Shown in pieces: positions 41,921 to 51,102 of a DNA stretch of 64,000 bases. The translations under genes and the position numbers were made by a program. Origin of the DNA: Novosphingobium sp. FSW06-99 (GTDB taxonomy: Bacteria > Pseudomonadota > Alphaproteobacteria > Sphingomonadales > Sphingomonadaceae); contig NZ_KQ954252.1 in the NCBI RefSeq assembly GCF_001519065.1, positions 62,001 through 126,000 of the forward strand, in the 5' to 3' direction. Under the pieces are notes generated by a model. It was not told the origin of the DNA. It ran no database searches and worked only from the letters and a program-made list of their open reading frames with translations. Position 1 is the stretch's first letter. Every line of letters starts with the position of its first letter.

Positions 41921-43816
41921 TCAACGCTGCTTTACATAGCGTCCGGGGGCGTCCTCGATCGGCTTGTCGCCGCGCCCGCCGGGTACGCGACGGCCCTTGG
42001 CGGGGACTTCGGCGGCATCGTGGGCGCGGATCCAGGCGATCCAGTCGGGCCACCAACTGCCCTTGGTTTCCTGGGCATCGGCCAGGAACTGGTCGAGCGT
42101 CTGCGGGTCGCCGGGGTTGAGCCAGTACTGGTATTTGCCCGATTGCGGCGGATTGACCACGCCCGCGATATGCCCCGATCCGGCCACCACGAATTTCCAC
42201 GGCCCCGCCAGATGGCGGGTGAGTTTCCACACGCTTTCGGCTGGCGCGATATGATCAAGCCGGCCGGCCTGGATATAACACGGCGTTGCAATGCGATGCA
42301 GATCGATCGGGGTGCCGTCGATCGTCAGCGAATCGGGCACGACCAGCCGGTTGTCGCGATAGAGTTCGGTCAGATAGGCGCGCAGCCACTTGAACGGCAG
42401 GTTGGTGGTATCGCCGTTCCAGTACAACAGGTCGAACGCCGGATAGTCCTCGCCCATCAGGTAATTGTTGACGACATAGTTCCACACCAGATCCGAAGAG
42501 CGCAGCATGTTGAACGTGGCGGCCATATAGCGGCCATCGAGGCATCCGTCGGTGACCAGCTTTTCCATCGTGCGCAACTGGCCGTCATCGATGAAATTCT
42601 TGAGATCACCGGCCTTTTCGAAATCGACTTGCGCGGTGAAGAATGTTGCGGTGGCGACTTTGTCAGCCTCGCCACGCCGCGCCAGCAGCGCCAGTGTGGC
42701 CGCCAGCGTGGTTCCCGCAACGCAATAGCCGATGGCATGGACGGCCGGCACGTTCAGCCGGGCGCGCACATGGTCGATCGCCGCGATCTGGCCGAGCACA
42801 TAGTCATCCCAGGCGACATCGGCCATGCTGGCATCGCCAGAGTGCCACGAGACGACAAACACGCTCAATCCCTGCGCCACGGCCCAGCGGATGAAGCTGT
42901 TTTGTGGATTGAGATCCAGGATATAGAAGCGGTTGATCCACGGCGGAAAGATCACCAGCGGCACGCCCAGCACGCGCTCGGTGGTCGGGCTGTACTGGAT
43001 AAGCTGGAACAGCGGCGTTTCGTAGACCACCTTGCCCGGAGTCGCGGCGATATTTTCGCCCAGCACAAAGGCATCCTGGCGGGCGTGGGTAAGCTGACCC
43101 TTGCGCAAATCGGTCAGCAGGTGTTCAACCCCGCGCACCAGATTTTCGCCGCGTGTCGCCAAAGTGCGTTCGATCACCAGCGGGTTGGTGGTCGGGAAAT
43201 TGGCCGGGCTGAGCGCTTCGGTGATCACCCGCACGGCAAAGCGCAACTGTTCGGCCTTTTCAGGCGGCAGGCCGGACACGTCGTCGGCCATCGCGCGCAG
43301 GCGTTCCGACAACAGCAGATAAGTCTGGTGGATCAGCGCGAACACCGGCTGTTCGCGCCATTTGGGATCGGCAAAGCGGCGGTCATGGCGCGGCAGATCG
43401 GGCACCTGGTCGGCGGGGACCGGGCTGGTGGTGCCGGTATAATGCCCCAGTACCGAGGTCCACAGCGCCACGCTGTCATCCCACAGCTTTTTCTGCGCCT
43501 CGGGCCGGGCCAGCGGGAACTGGCCGAACCATTCGCCCGCCCAGGTGTTCCAGGCCGAGGGATTGCCCAGTTGCGCCAGCATGGGTTCGATCCGTCCGGC
43601 CTGTTCGGCGCCGAAATCGAGCCACATTTTCTGCAGCTTGGCCGCCGACATCGCCCAGTGCTGCAGATCGGCGGGATCGGGCGGGGGGCTTTGCGTGGTC
43701 GGCATCAGCGGGGTGAACAGCGCCTGCAACGCCTCACCCTGCTTGCGCATCAGGTCTTCGATCACATTGGCATCCTCGATCGCCGCGGGGTTGTTGCCGT
43801 TCGCCTTGGTACCCAT
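41921..43816 (-). CDS. phaC: Class I poly(R)-hydroxyalkanoate synthase
   Basis: A 631-residue PHA synthase. The lipase-box-like nucleophile is Cys365 in AIGYCVAGTT. The catalytic Asp and His are in AGRLDHIAPAE and GSGHIAGVVNPP. VIFPPWINRFYILDLNPQNS and FVVSWHSGD are typical class I blocks. It polymerises (R)-3-hydroxyacyl-CoA into storage granules. The ATG at 43816 has AAGGGG before it. phaA/phaB are not adjacent. The phasin gene follows 161 nt downstream on the same strand. Confidence 0.95.
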   Translation of the reverse strand: MGTKANGNNPAAIEDANVIEDLMRKQGEALQALFTPLMPTTQSPPPDPADLQHWAMSAAKLQKMWLDFGAEQAGRIEPMLAQLGNPSAWNTWAGEWFGQFPLARPEAQKKLWDDSVALWTSVLGHYTGTTSPVPADQVPDLPRHDRRFADPKWREQPVFALIHQTYLLLSERLRAMADDVSGLPPEKAEQLRFAVRVITEALSPANFPTTNPLVIERTLATRGENLVRGVEHLLTDLRKGQLTHARQDAFVLGENIAATPGKVVYETPLFQLIQYSPTTERVLGVPLVIFPPWINRFYILDLNPQNSFIRWAVAQGLSVFVVSWHSGDASMADVAWDDYVLGQIAAIDHVRARLNVPAVHAIGYCVAGTTLAATLALLARRGEADKVATATFFTAQVDFEKAGDLKNFIDDGQLRTMEKLVTDGCLDGRYMAATFNMLRSSDLVWNYVVNNYLMGEDYPAFDLLYWNGDTTNLPFKWLRAYLTELYRDNRLVVPDSLTIDGTPIDLHRIATPCYIQAGRLDHIAPAESVWKLTRHLAGPWKFVVAGSGHIAGVVNPPQSGKYQYWLNPGDPQTLDQFLADAQETKGSWWPDWIAWIRAHDAAEVPAKGRRVPGGRGDKPIEDAPGRYVKQR

Positions 43817-43978
43817 ACCTGACCCCTTCACCACTTGTGGCGATCTTTAGACCCGTGCGCGGGCCATGGCCACAGACAGATGGTATGAGCCGTTCTGAAT
43901 GCAGGACGGTTTCCTTGGATGGCGGTTTGGCGTAAGGCCCGGGCCAGTGGTTTCCCAACGGAGAAAGACCCCCAAGCC

Positions 43979-45178
43979 GTGGACGAAGAATTTTACCGCA
44001 TGAAGCGCCTGCCGCCCTATGTCATCGCCGAAGTCAACGGCATGCGGGCCGCGGCACGCGCCGAAGGGCGGGACATCATCGACCTTGGCATGGGCAATCC
44101 CGATCTGCCGCCGCCCCGGCATGTCATCGACAAGCTGTGCGAAGTTGCGCAGAAGGGTTCGGCGCACGGTTATTCCGCCTCGCGCGGGATCCCCGGCGTG
44201 CGCAAGGCGCAGGCCAATTATTACGCGCGCCGGTTCGGCGTCGATCTCGATCCCGAAACCGAAGTGGTGATGACGCTGGGGTCGAAGGAAGGGCTGGCCA
44301 GCCTCGCCACCGCGATTACCGCGCCGGGCGATGTCGTGCTGGCGCCCAATCCCAGCTATCCGATCCACACGTTCGGCTTCATCATTGCCGGCGCGACGAT
44401 CCGTTCGGTGCCGACCACGCCCGACGAACGCTACTGGGAATCGCTCGACCGGGCGATGCGGTACAGCGTGCCGCGCCCTTCGGTGCTGATCGTCAACTAT
44501 CCCTCGAACCCGACCGCAGAAACGGTCGATCTGGCGTTCTACGAACGGCTGGTCGCCTGGGCGCGCGAAAACAAGGTGTGGGTGCTGTCGGACCTGGCCT
44601 ATTCGGAACTCTATTACGACGGCAATCCGACGCGCTCGATCCTCGAAGTGCCCGGCGCCAAGGATGTCGCGGTCGAATTCACCAGCATGAGCAAGACGTT
44701 CTCGATGGCCGGCTGGCGCGTCGGGTTTGCGGTGGGCAACCGCCAGTTGATCGCCGCGCTGACGCGGGTCAAAAGCTATCTCGACTATGGCGCGTTCACG
44801 CCGATCCAGGCGGCGACCTGTGCGGCGCTCAACGGGCCGCAGGATATCGTCGAATCCAACCGCCTGCTCTATCAAAAGCGCCGTGATGTGCTGGTCGAAA
44901 GCTTTGGCCGCGCCGGGTGGGACATTCCCAGCCCGCCTGCATCGATGTTCGCCTGGGCGCCGTTACCGCCTGCGCTGCGTCACCTCGGCAGTCTGGAATT
45001 TGCCAAGCAATTGTTGACCCAGGCCGAAGTCGCAGTGGCGCCCGGCGTCGGCTATGGCGAAGACGGCGAAGGCTATGTGCGTATCGCGCTGGTCGAAAAC
45101 GAGCAGCGCCTGCGTCAGGCCGCACGCAACATCCGTCGCTATCTGGCCAGCATGGGGGTCAACGCCAGCGCGGCGTAA
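43979..45178 (+). CDS. Class I/II aminotransferase, AlaC/LL-diaminopimelate aminotransferase-like
   Basis: A 399-residue PLP enzyme of fold type I. FYRMKRLPPYVIAEVN and DLGMGNPDLPPP open it, VLIVNYPSNPTAETVD holds the PLP-binding Asn, VLSDLAYSELYYDG the Asp/Tyr pair, and SMSKTFSMAGWRVGF the PLP lysine. The group is annotated as AlaC-like alanine or DapL-like aminotransferase; substrate cannot be settled here. The GTG at 43979, preceded by GGAGAAAG, gives the family N terminus; an ATG at 43919 would add 20 residues. Confidence 0.85.
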   Translation: MDEEFYRMKRLPPYVIAEVNGMRAAARAEGRDIIDLGMGNPDLPPPRHVIDKLCEVAQKGSAHGYSASRGIPGVRKAQANYYARRFGVDLDPETEVVMTLGSKEGLASLATAITAPGDVVLAPNPSYPIHTFGFIIAGATIRSVPTTPDERYWESLDRAMRYSVPRPSVLIVNYPSNPTAETVDLAFYERLVAWARENKVWVLSDLAYSELYYDGNPTRSILEVPGAKDVAVEFTSMSKTFSMAGWRVGFAVGNRQLIAALTRVKSYLDYGAFTPIQAATCAALNGPQDIVESNRLLYQKRRDVLVESFGRAGWDIPSPPASMFAWAPLPPALRHLGSLEFAKQLLTQAEVAVAPGVGYGEDGEGYVRIALVENEQRLRQAARNIRRYLASMGVNASAA

Positions 45179-45220
45179 ACGGGCTGGACTTGGGTTCTGG
45201 AACGGGCAATTAACCGGGCG

Positions 45221-46048
45221 ATGAAATTGCCCGGGATGGATGCCATGCGCCAGAACTTTGCCGACCGCGTGACGGTCACGCTTGAAAACCATGTCGCGCA
45301 CGTGCTGCTCGACCGCGCCGACAAGATGAACGCGCTCGACGATGCGATGTTCGAGGCGTTGATCGCGGCGGGCGAATATGTGCGCGGCCTGCCCGGCGTG
45401 CGCGCGGTGGTACTGTCGGGCGCGGGCCGCGCGTTTTGCGCGGGGCTTGACCTTGCAAGCTTTGGCCGCGCCGACCGCTGGAAGGATGGCTCGCTGGCCG
45501 ATCGCACCCACGGCATTGCCAACCGTCCGCAATATGTCGCAACGCTCTGGCGCGATCTGCCGATGCCGGTGATCGCGGCGGTGCACGGGGTGTGTTTTGG
45601 CGGCGGCTTGCAGATTGCCAGCGGCGCCGACATCCGCATCGCCCACCCCGACACGCGGCTGGCGGTGATGGAAGTCAAATGGGGTCTGGTTCCCGACATG
45701 GGCGGCTATCTGCTGTGGCGCGGCAATGTGCGCGACGATGTGCTGCGCGAACTGACGTATACCCACCGCGAATTTACCGGTGAACAGGCCGCCGCGCTGG
45801 GATTTGCCACCCATGCCGATGCCGATCCGCTGGCCCGCGCCTTTGCCCTGGCGCACGAGATCGCCGGGAAAAGCCCGCATGCCGTGCGCGGTGCCAAGGA
45901 CTTGTCGAACCGCACCCCGCTGTTGGACGACGCTGCGGTGCTGATGGCCGAAAGCGTCAGCCAGATCGATCTGATGGGATCGCCCAACCAGATCGAATCG
46001 GTGCGCGCGGGGATGGAACGCCGTCCGCCCGAATTCATCGATCCTTGA
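45221..46048 (+). CDS. Crotonase/enoyl-CoA hydratase family protein
   Basis: A 275-residue crotonase-fold protein. The oxyanion-hole segments are LSGAGRAFCAGLDL and AAVHGVCFGGGLQIASG. The Glu of MEVKWGLVPDMGG is in the position of a catalytic acid. It probably acts on an acyl-CoA. Internal ATGs at 45236 and 45245 are also possible starts, since the family core begins at about residue 12. It follows the aminotransferase by 42 nt and may be co-transcribed. Followed by tRNA-Cys. Confidence 0.87.
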   Translation: MKLPGMDAMRQNFADRVTVTLENHVAHVLLDRADKMNALDDAMFEALIAAGEYVRGLPGVRAVVLSGAGRAFCAGLDLASFGRADRWKDGSLADRTHGIANRPQYVATLWRDLPMPVIAAVHGVCFGGGLQIASGADIRIAHPDTRLAVMEVKWGLVPDMGGYLLWRGNVRDDVLRELTYTHREFTGEQAAALGFATHADADPLARAFALAHEIAGKSPHAVRGAKDLSNRTPLLDDAAVLMAESVSQIDLMGSPNQIESVRAGMERRPPEFIDP

Positions 46049-46116
46049 TCAAGAATCCCGTTGCCCTCGGCCGCAGGCTCGGCTAACCGCCCTCTTCCCA
46101 CGCAATGCGTGCCGGG

Positions 46117-46190
46117 GGCCCGATGGCGGAATGGTTACGCGCCGGACTGCAAATCCGTTTATGCCGGTTCGATTCCGGCTCGGGCCTCCA
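46117..46190 (+). tRNA. tRNA-Cys (anticodon GCA)
   Basis: A 74-nt cloverleaf with encoded CCA. The acceptor stem pairs GGCCCGA with TCGGGCC, the anticodon loop is CTGCAAA (anticodon GCA, cysteine), the T arm is GCCGG-TTCGATT-CCGGC, and the D arm GCG-GAATGGTTA-CGC. The discriminator base is T, as expected for tRNA-Cys. It lies between the crotonase gene and an accessory-looking segment. Confidence 0.96.
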
Positions 46191-46422
46191 ATTTTCCCAA
46201 GCCTGCGATCGATACGTGTGGGTATCCCGCATCCGCCGGGGCGTACATATCTCTGACATCCGGCGACAATTTCGTACATTGTGAGGTTGGTTGGCGCTTT
46301 GCGTCGGTCATATCATCGTCACAACAGCGGCCGCGCGATCGATGGCCTTGGGGTTGCGTCGATGTCACCGAGCTTCGTTTTTCACTGTTCGAATCCGTCA
46401 GGGTGCTTGCAAGGGCAGTGCC

Positions 46423-47469
46423 TTGCTTGATGTCTGGTGGCGCAAGGCATTGTCGGCGCTGGCCTGCCACGTGGCCGAGGACGCGCGCGTCCTGCTGCCC
46501 ATCGGGGACTGGCCAAGGCTGGATTGCGCCGCGCAGTTCTATCGGATTACCGATACCCTGGTCGCCGTAGACGGGTTTGATGCGATCCTGATCCACAAGG
46601 GGATGCTGACCTCGTTTCGACAGGCCGATATTGGCCTGTGCCTGCGCGAAATGGTCGCGGTCTATGCCAATCCGGTGTTCGTGCTGTTTGTCCAGCAGCC
46701 GCGTCGTCGCCACTTGTTCCTGCCGGCGCATGTGCGGATCTTGAAAATCTATGCCGATCCAGCGCGGTATCACAGCCGTCACGCCCGGCGCGGCGCGTTC
46801 ATGCACATTCCCAAGACCGGGGGCACGTCGATCTGGTCATGTCTGTCGCGATCGGTGCGTTCGACCGTCTACTTTGCATCCGATGCCACGCTCGCCGCTT
46901 TTGACGGCGATCTCGACGCATTTGAACTGGTGGGGGGGCATATTCATGCAGAAACGCTGGTCGCCCGAAACTGGCAGAGCCCGACCTTTTTCGTGCTGCG
47001 CGATCCGGTCAGGCGTGTCCTTTCGGCGATTGCCCACGCCCGGCGGACCGACGGGAATCTGGCCACGTTTGATGAAAGCTTCCATGTCATGCGGCAGATC
47101 GATGGCACCGCACCCGATGAAAATCTGCGCAAGATCATCTTCTACGAAGGCAACCTCCAGATCCGCATGCTTGCCGAACGCCCCGGCGATGATCTGCACG
47201 ACCCCGCCACGCGCGAGGCGATGTACCGTCGCGCCTGCGCGCGGTTGGAACAATCCGGTTGGCAGTATGGCTGCCTCGAAGATCCGGTGGTGCTGGCACG
47301 GCGCATATCCGACCGGTTCGGGGTTCGCACCGCGAAGTTGCCCCATCTGAACCGGACGGCGCAACGCGGCCTGCCTGACTACGCCCGGCAGATCGAGGAG
47401 CTGGTGCTCGACGAAGACAATTGCATGGATATCAAACTGTATCGCAAGGCGCTTGCGCTGCAGCGGTGA
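46423..47469 (+). CDS. Sulfotransferase-family protein with unrecognised N-terminal domain
   Basis: About 348 residues. The C-terminal part is a sulfotransferase: FMHIPKTGGTSIWSCL at residue 126 is the 5'-phosphosulfate loop of PAPS binding, and FVLRDPVRRVLSAI at about residue 190 is the 3'-phosphate motif. The N-terminal about 115 residues (from LLDVWWRKAL to ADPARYHSR) match nothing I recognise. The likely target is a surface glycan, but no such locus adjoins. The start is uncertain: TTG 46423 has AAGGGC before it, ATG 46342 lacks one, and the frame opens at 46291. It follows tRNA-Cys. Confidence 0.75.
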   Translation: MLDVWWRKALSALACHVAEDARVLLPIGDWPRLDCAAQFYRITDTLVAVDGFDAILIHKGMLTSFRQADIGLCLREMVAVYANPVFVLFVQQPRRRHLFLPAHVRILKIYADPARYHSRHARRGAFMHIPKTGGTSIWSCLSRSVRSTVYFASDATLAAFDGDLDAFELVGGHIHAETLVARNWQSPTFFVLRDPVRRVLSAIAHARRTDGNLATFDESFHVMRQIDGTAPDENLRKIIFYEGNLQIRMLAERPGDDLHDPATREAMYRRACARLEQSGWQYGCLEDPVVLARRISDRFGVRTAKLPHLNRTAQRGLPDYARQIEELVLDEDNCMDIKLYRKALALQR

Positions 47470-47580
47470 CCGACACGCCGGGGCGTTTATCGGCGACGCG
47501 GTCGGCTGCGTTGTGGATCGTGGTTAACCCGATGCCAGCCTTTGTATGCTAACGATACCCGGGCTTGCGGCCTTTTTGGG

Positions 47581-49548
47581 ATGGCGCCGATGCCGGTGTT
47601 GTCCTTCGCAAGGGTTGCTGTCATCGTTTTGGCAGCATTGGGGGGCACGTTGGGCGGCTGGATTGCGAGTGTCGTGGGTGTCTGCCTGGTGGCCCTTGTG
47701 GCGGCGGGGGTGGCCAGACGCGGACCGGTCATGGGCGTGGCTCGCCTGCTGGTGGACAGCCTTGGCCGGTTGTTCCGCCGCGATCGTGCGGGCAGGCGTG
47801 CGGCCGGCGGGTTCCAACCGCAACTTGCCGATATCGAGGCAGGGATTGCCCGCTATAACCCCGCGCAGGCCGAGGCTTTTGCCGGCGCCGCCGCCGAACT
47901 CGCGCGGTCGGGGGACAAAGCCTGCTTGCGCCTTGCCGCCACCGACGGTCCGGTGGCTGCTGCCGACGCGCTGGTTATCGCGGCGCGTGCGGACCCGCGC
48001 GGTGCCGCAGCGCGGTTGCATCAGGCGGCCCGGTTCTATGCGCCGTTTGCCCCCGATCAGGCGCGCACGACCTATGCCGAAGCGCTGCGCCATGAACCCG
48101 ACACGCTGTGGTGCCTGATCGAGCTGGGCCGCCTCGATCGCGAGGGCGGGGACCTGGTGGCGGCGCGGGCCGGTTTCGACCGCGCCTGGGCGCTGGCGCC
48201 GGCCTTGCGCGACCAGGGCGTGCTCCATCGCGAGTTTGGTGATCTGCTGCGCGCCAGTGGCGATGGTGCGGGGGCACGCGCGCGCTATGATCAGGCGTTG
48301 GCGATCGCACAGATCCACGCCGGGACCGATCCGCACGATCGTCAGGCGCAACGCGATCTGGCCGAAATCCATGTCCGACTGGGTGAGCTTGAACGCGACA
48401 ATGGCAGCCTGACCGAGGCACGCGCGTACTTTGCGCAGGATCTGGCGATCGTGCAGCGCTTTGCCGACGACGACCCGCAGATCGCCCGCCGGCAGCGCGA
48501 TCTGTCGGTGAGCCACGAACGGCTGGGGCTGATCGAACGCGATGCGGGCAACATTGCCGAGGCGCGCATCCATTTCGAACAGGCGCAGGCGATCCGCACG
48601 CAACTGACTATCCGCGACCCGCACAACATCGGCTGGCAGCGCGACTTGTCGGTTATCCATCACCGGATGGGCGAACTCGAGTGGCTGGCCGACAATCCGG
48701 CGCGCGCGCAGTTCCACTTCCAGTGGGATCTGGCGATTGCCCAGCGCCTGGCCGCCCACGATCCGCACGATGCGTGGTTGCAGCGCGATCTGTCGGTCAG
48801 TCACGAACGGCTGGGCATGTTGCAACGCAGCCTGGGCAACCGGCCCCAGGCGCAAGGGCATTTCGAAGCGGCGATTGCGGTGATCGAGCGGCTGGCCACC
48901 GAAGATGCGGGCAATCCGCGCTGGCAGAGCGATCTGTCGAGCAATTACGAGCGGCTGGGCGATCTTGAGCGTGATGCCGGGTACCCCGATCGGGCCCGCA
49001 CCCATCTGGAGGCGGCGCGGACGATCCGCGCGCGGCTGGCGGCCGACAGTCCCGACAATCCGGCCGCCGCGCGCGCCTTGTCGATCAGTCATGCCAGGCT
49101 GGGCGACCTGGAGCGCGATGCGGGCAATCGCGATGTGGCGCGCGGCCATTACAAGCAGGTGGTGGCCCTGCGCCAGAAACTGGCGGCACACGATCCGGGC
49201 AACACGGGGCGGCAGCGCGATCTGGCGATGGCCTGCGAACGGCTGGGCGATCTGGAAATCGATGCCGGGCGCCTGGACCGGGCGCGGGTGCATTATGGCG
49301 ATGTCCTGGCGATCCGCCAGCGTCTGGCCGACGCCGATCCGCACAATGGCTGGTGGCAATACGATCTGGCCTTTGCGCTGTTGCAACTGGCGCAGATCGA
49401 TCACGCGACGGGGCGGCGCGACGAACCGTGCAGCGCCTTGCGTCGCACGGCGGCGATCCTGGCGCCGCTGGTGGAGGCCGAACCGGACAATCAGACATTT
49501 GCGCAAATGTTCGAATTCGTGCAGGACGAACTGGCCATCATGGCTTGA
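47581..49548 (+). CDS. Membrane-anchored tandem-repeat (TPR-like) protein, eight exact 48-residue repeats
   Basis: About 655 residues. Two hydrophobic segments occupy the first about 50 residues. Residues 241-624 (nt 48301-49452) are eight consecutive repeats, each exactly 48 residues with no insertion or deletion. The consensus is about AIxQRLAxxDPxN, then WQRDLSVSHERLGDLERDAG, then NxxxARxHFExAL. This is the long TPR-like repeat class seen in multidomain bacterial proteins. A degenerate helical region precedes it. No enzymatic domain is visible, so it is probably a scaffold. ATG 47581 was chosen; 47590 and a TTG at 47542 are options. Confidence 0.8.
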   Translation: MAPMPVLSFARVAVIVLAALGGTLGGWIASVVGVCLVALVAAGVARRGPVMGVARLLVDSLGRLFRRDRAGRRAAGGFQPQLADIEAGIARYNPAQAEAFAGAAAELARSGDKACLRLAATDGPVAAADALVIAARADPRGAAARLHQAARFYAPFAPDQARTTYAEALRHEPDTLWCLIELGRLDREGGDLVAARAGFDRAWALAPALRDQGVLHREFGDLLRASGDGAGARARYDQALAIAQIHAGTDPHDRQAQRDLAEIHVRLGELERDNGSLTEARAYFAQDLAIVQRFADDDPQIARRQRDLSVSHERLGLIERDAGNIAEARIHFEQAQAIRTQLTIRDPHNIGWQRDLSVIHHRMGELEWLADNPARAQFHFQWDLAIAQRLAAHDPHDAWLQRDLSVSHERLGMLQRSLGNRPQAQGHFEAAIAVIERLATEDAGNPRWQSDLSSNYERLGDLERDAGYPDRARTHLEAARTIRARLAADSPDNPAAARALSISHARLGDLERDAGNRDVARGHYKQVVALRQKLAAHDPGNTGRQRDLAMACERLGDLEIDAGRLDRARVHYGDVLAIRQRLADADPHNGWWQYDLAFALLQLAQIDHATGRRDEPCSALRRTAAILAPLVEAEPDNQTFAQMFEFVQDELAIMA

Positions 49549-49614
49549 TTGGGTCGATCCGGGCGCGCCGCGCGGGTTCGCTGCAATCGGTTGGCAAAGC
49601 TGGGTCTGTGACGT

Positions 49615-51102
49615 TTGCCTGATATCCTGTCTTCGCCCGGGTTTCTGACCGCGCGCCCGATTTCCCGCCGATTCCTGCCCTGGCTTGTGGCCATCGCGTT
49701 CCTGATGGAATCGCTCGACACCACCGTGCTCAACACCGCCGTGCCAACCATGGCGCGTTCGCTGGGGGTGCCGGAACTGAGCCTCAAGGCGGTGCTGGCC
49801 AGCTATGCGCTCAGCCTGGCGGTGTTTATCCCGGCCAGCGGCTGGGTGGCCGACCGGTTCGGCACGCGGCGGGTGTTCAGCGCGGCGATCGCCATGTTCA
49901 CGCTGGGTTCGGTGCTATGCGGGCTCAGCCATTCGATTCCCGCGCTGGTGGTCTGCCGGATCATCCAGGGCATGGGCGGGGCGATGATGGTGCCGGTCGG
50001 TCGGCTGACACTGGTGCGCGCGTTTCCGCGCGCGGAACTGGTGCGGGCGATGAGCTTTGTGGCGATCCCCACGCTGGTCGGGCCGCTGATCGGCCCGGCG
50101 CTGGGCGGTATGATCATCAGCGTGGCGCGCTGGGAAGACATCTTTTTCCTCAACATCCCGATCGGTCTGGTCGGGCTGGTGATGGTGTGGCTGCACTTGC
50201 CCGATTTTCGTGGCGAGAATGTGCCGCCACTCGATCGCATGGGGCTGGTGTGGTTCGGCAGCGGCATCGCGCTGTTGTCGTGGACGCTCGAAGTGTTTGG
50301 CGAACACCATGCCGGGGGGCGTGTGGTCGCGGTGGCGGGCTCGATCGCGATCGGCCTGTTGTTGCTCTATTGGCGTCATGCGCGGCGGCTGGCCAATCCG
50401 TTGCTCGATCTCGATCTCCTGCGGTTCCGCACGTTCCTGGTGTCGGTGTGCGGGGGCTTCCTCACGCGGCTGGGGGTGGGCGGCGCGCCGTTCCTGCTGC
50501 CTTTGCTCTATCAGACCGGGCTGGGCTATGCGCCGCTCCATTCGGGGCTGCTGTTCATGCCGCAGGCGCTTGGCGCGATGGTCAGCAAAGTGTTCGTGCG
50601 CTATGAACTGGCGTTCTTCGGCTATCGCACGATGCTGGTCGGCAACACGGTCGCGCTGGGGCTGATGCTGATGGCGTTTGCAACCGTCGGTGCGGCGACG
50701 CCGGTGTGGATGATCTGTCTTCAGGCGATGGTCTATGGCATCCTGATGTCGAGCCAGTTCACCGCGATCAACACGCTTGCTTATGCCGATGTGCCCAATG
50801 ACCGGTCGAGCCGCGCCAGCGCCTTTGCCAGCACGTTCCAGCAACTGGCGCTGAGCTTTGGCGTGGCCAGTGCGGGGATGGTGACGGCGGGGTTTGTCAC
50901 CTCACGCGCCACCGAACAGGCCGAAATGCTGTCCAGCGTGCACCATGCTTTTGTCATCCTGGGCATGGTGACGATCGTGTCGGCGCTGGTGTTCGCCGTG
51001 CTGCGGCGCGGCGATGGCGATTCGATCAGCGGGCATCACGAGCCCGGCCCGGTCAGTGATTCCGCGCCAATTCCCGGTTCAGCCACAGCGCCAGCAACGT
51101 AG
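49615..51102 (+). CDS. MFS transporter, DHA2 (EmrB/QacA-like) drug:proton antiporter
   Basis: A 495-residue protein with 14 predicted membrane segments. It begins MESLDTTVLNTAVPTMARSL, the motif D1-type signature of the DHA2 group, followed by GWVADRFGTRRVF (motif A) and RIIQGMGGAMMVPVGR (motif C-like). It likely expels a drug or other hydrophobic compound. A stop at 49609 leaves TTG at 49615 as the only start before the first helix. Its last 50 nt overlap the 3' end of the convergent MHS transporter gene. No periplasmic adaptor gene adjoins. Confidence 0.88.
   Translation: MPDILSSPGFLTARPISRRFLPWLVAIAFLMESLDTTVLNTAVPTMARSLGVPELSLKAVLASYALSLAVFIPASGWVADRFGTRRVFSAAIAMFTLGSVLCGLSHSIPALVVCRIIQGMGGAMMVPVGRLTLVRAFPRAELVRAMSFVAIPTLVGPLIGPALGGMIISVARWEDIFFLNIPIGLVGLVMVWLHLPDFRGENVPPLDRMGLVWFGSGIALLSWTLEVFGEHHAGGRVVAVAGSIAIGLLLLYWRHARRLANPLLDLDLLRFRTFLVSVCGGFLTRLGVGGAPFLLPLLYQTGLGYAPLHSGLLFMPQALGAMVSKVFVRYELAFFGYRTMLVGNTVALGLMLMAFATVGAATPVWMICLQAMVYGILMSSQFTAINTLAYADVPNDRSSRASAFASTFQQLALSFGVASAGMVTAGFVTSRATEQAEMLSSVHHAFVILGMVTIVSALVFAVLRRGDGDSISGHHEPGPVSDSAPIPGSATAPAT

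Noticed and set aside
46117..46422. An integrated element at tRNA-Cys
   Set aside because: No integrase gene and no second copy of the tRNA 3' end were seen in the window; recorded only as an accessory-looking context.
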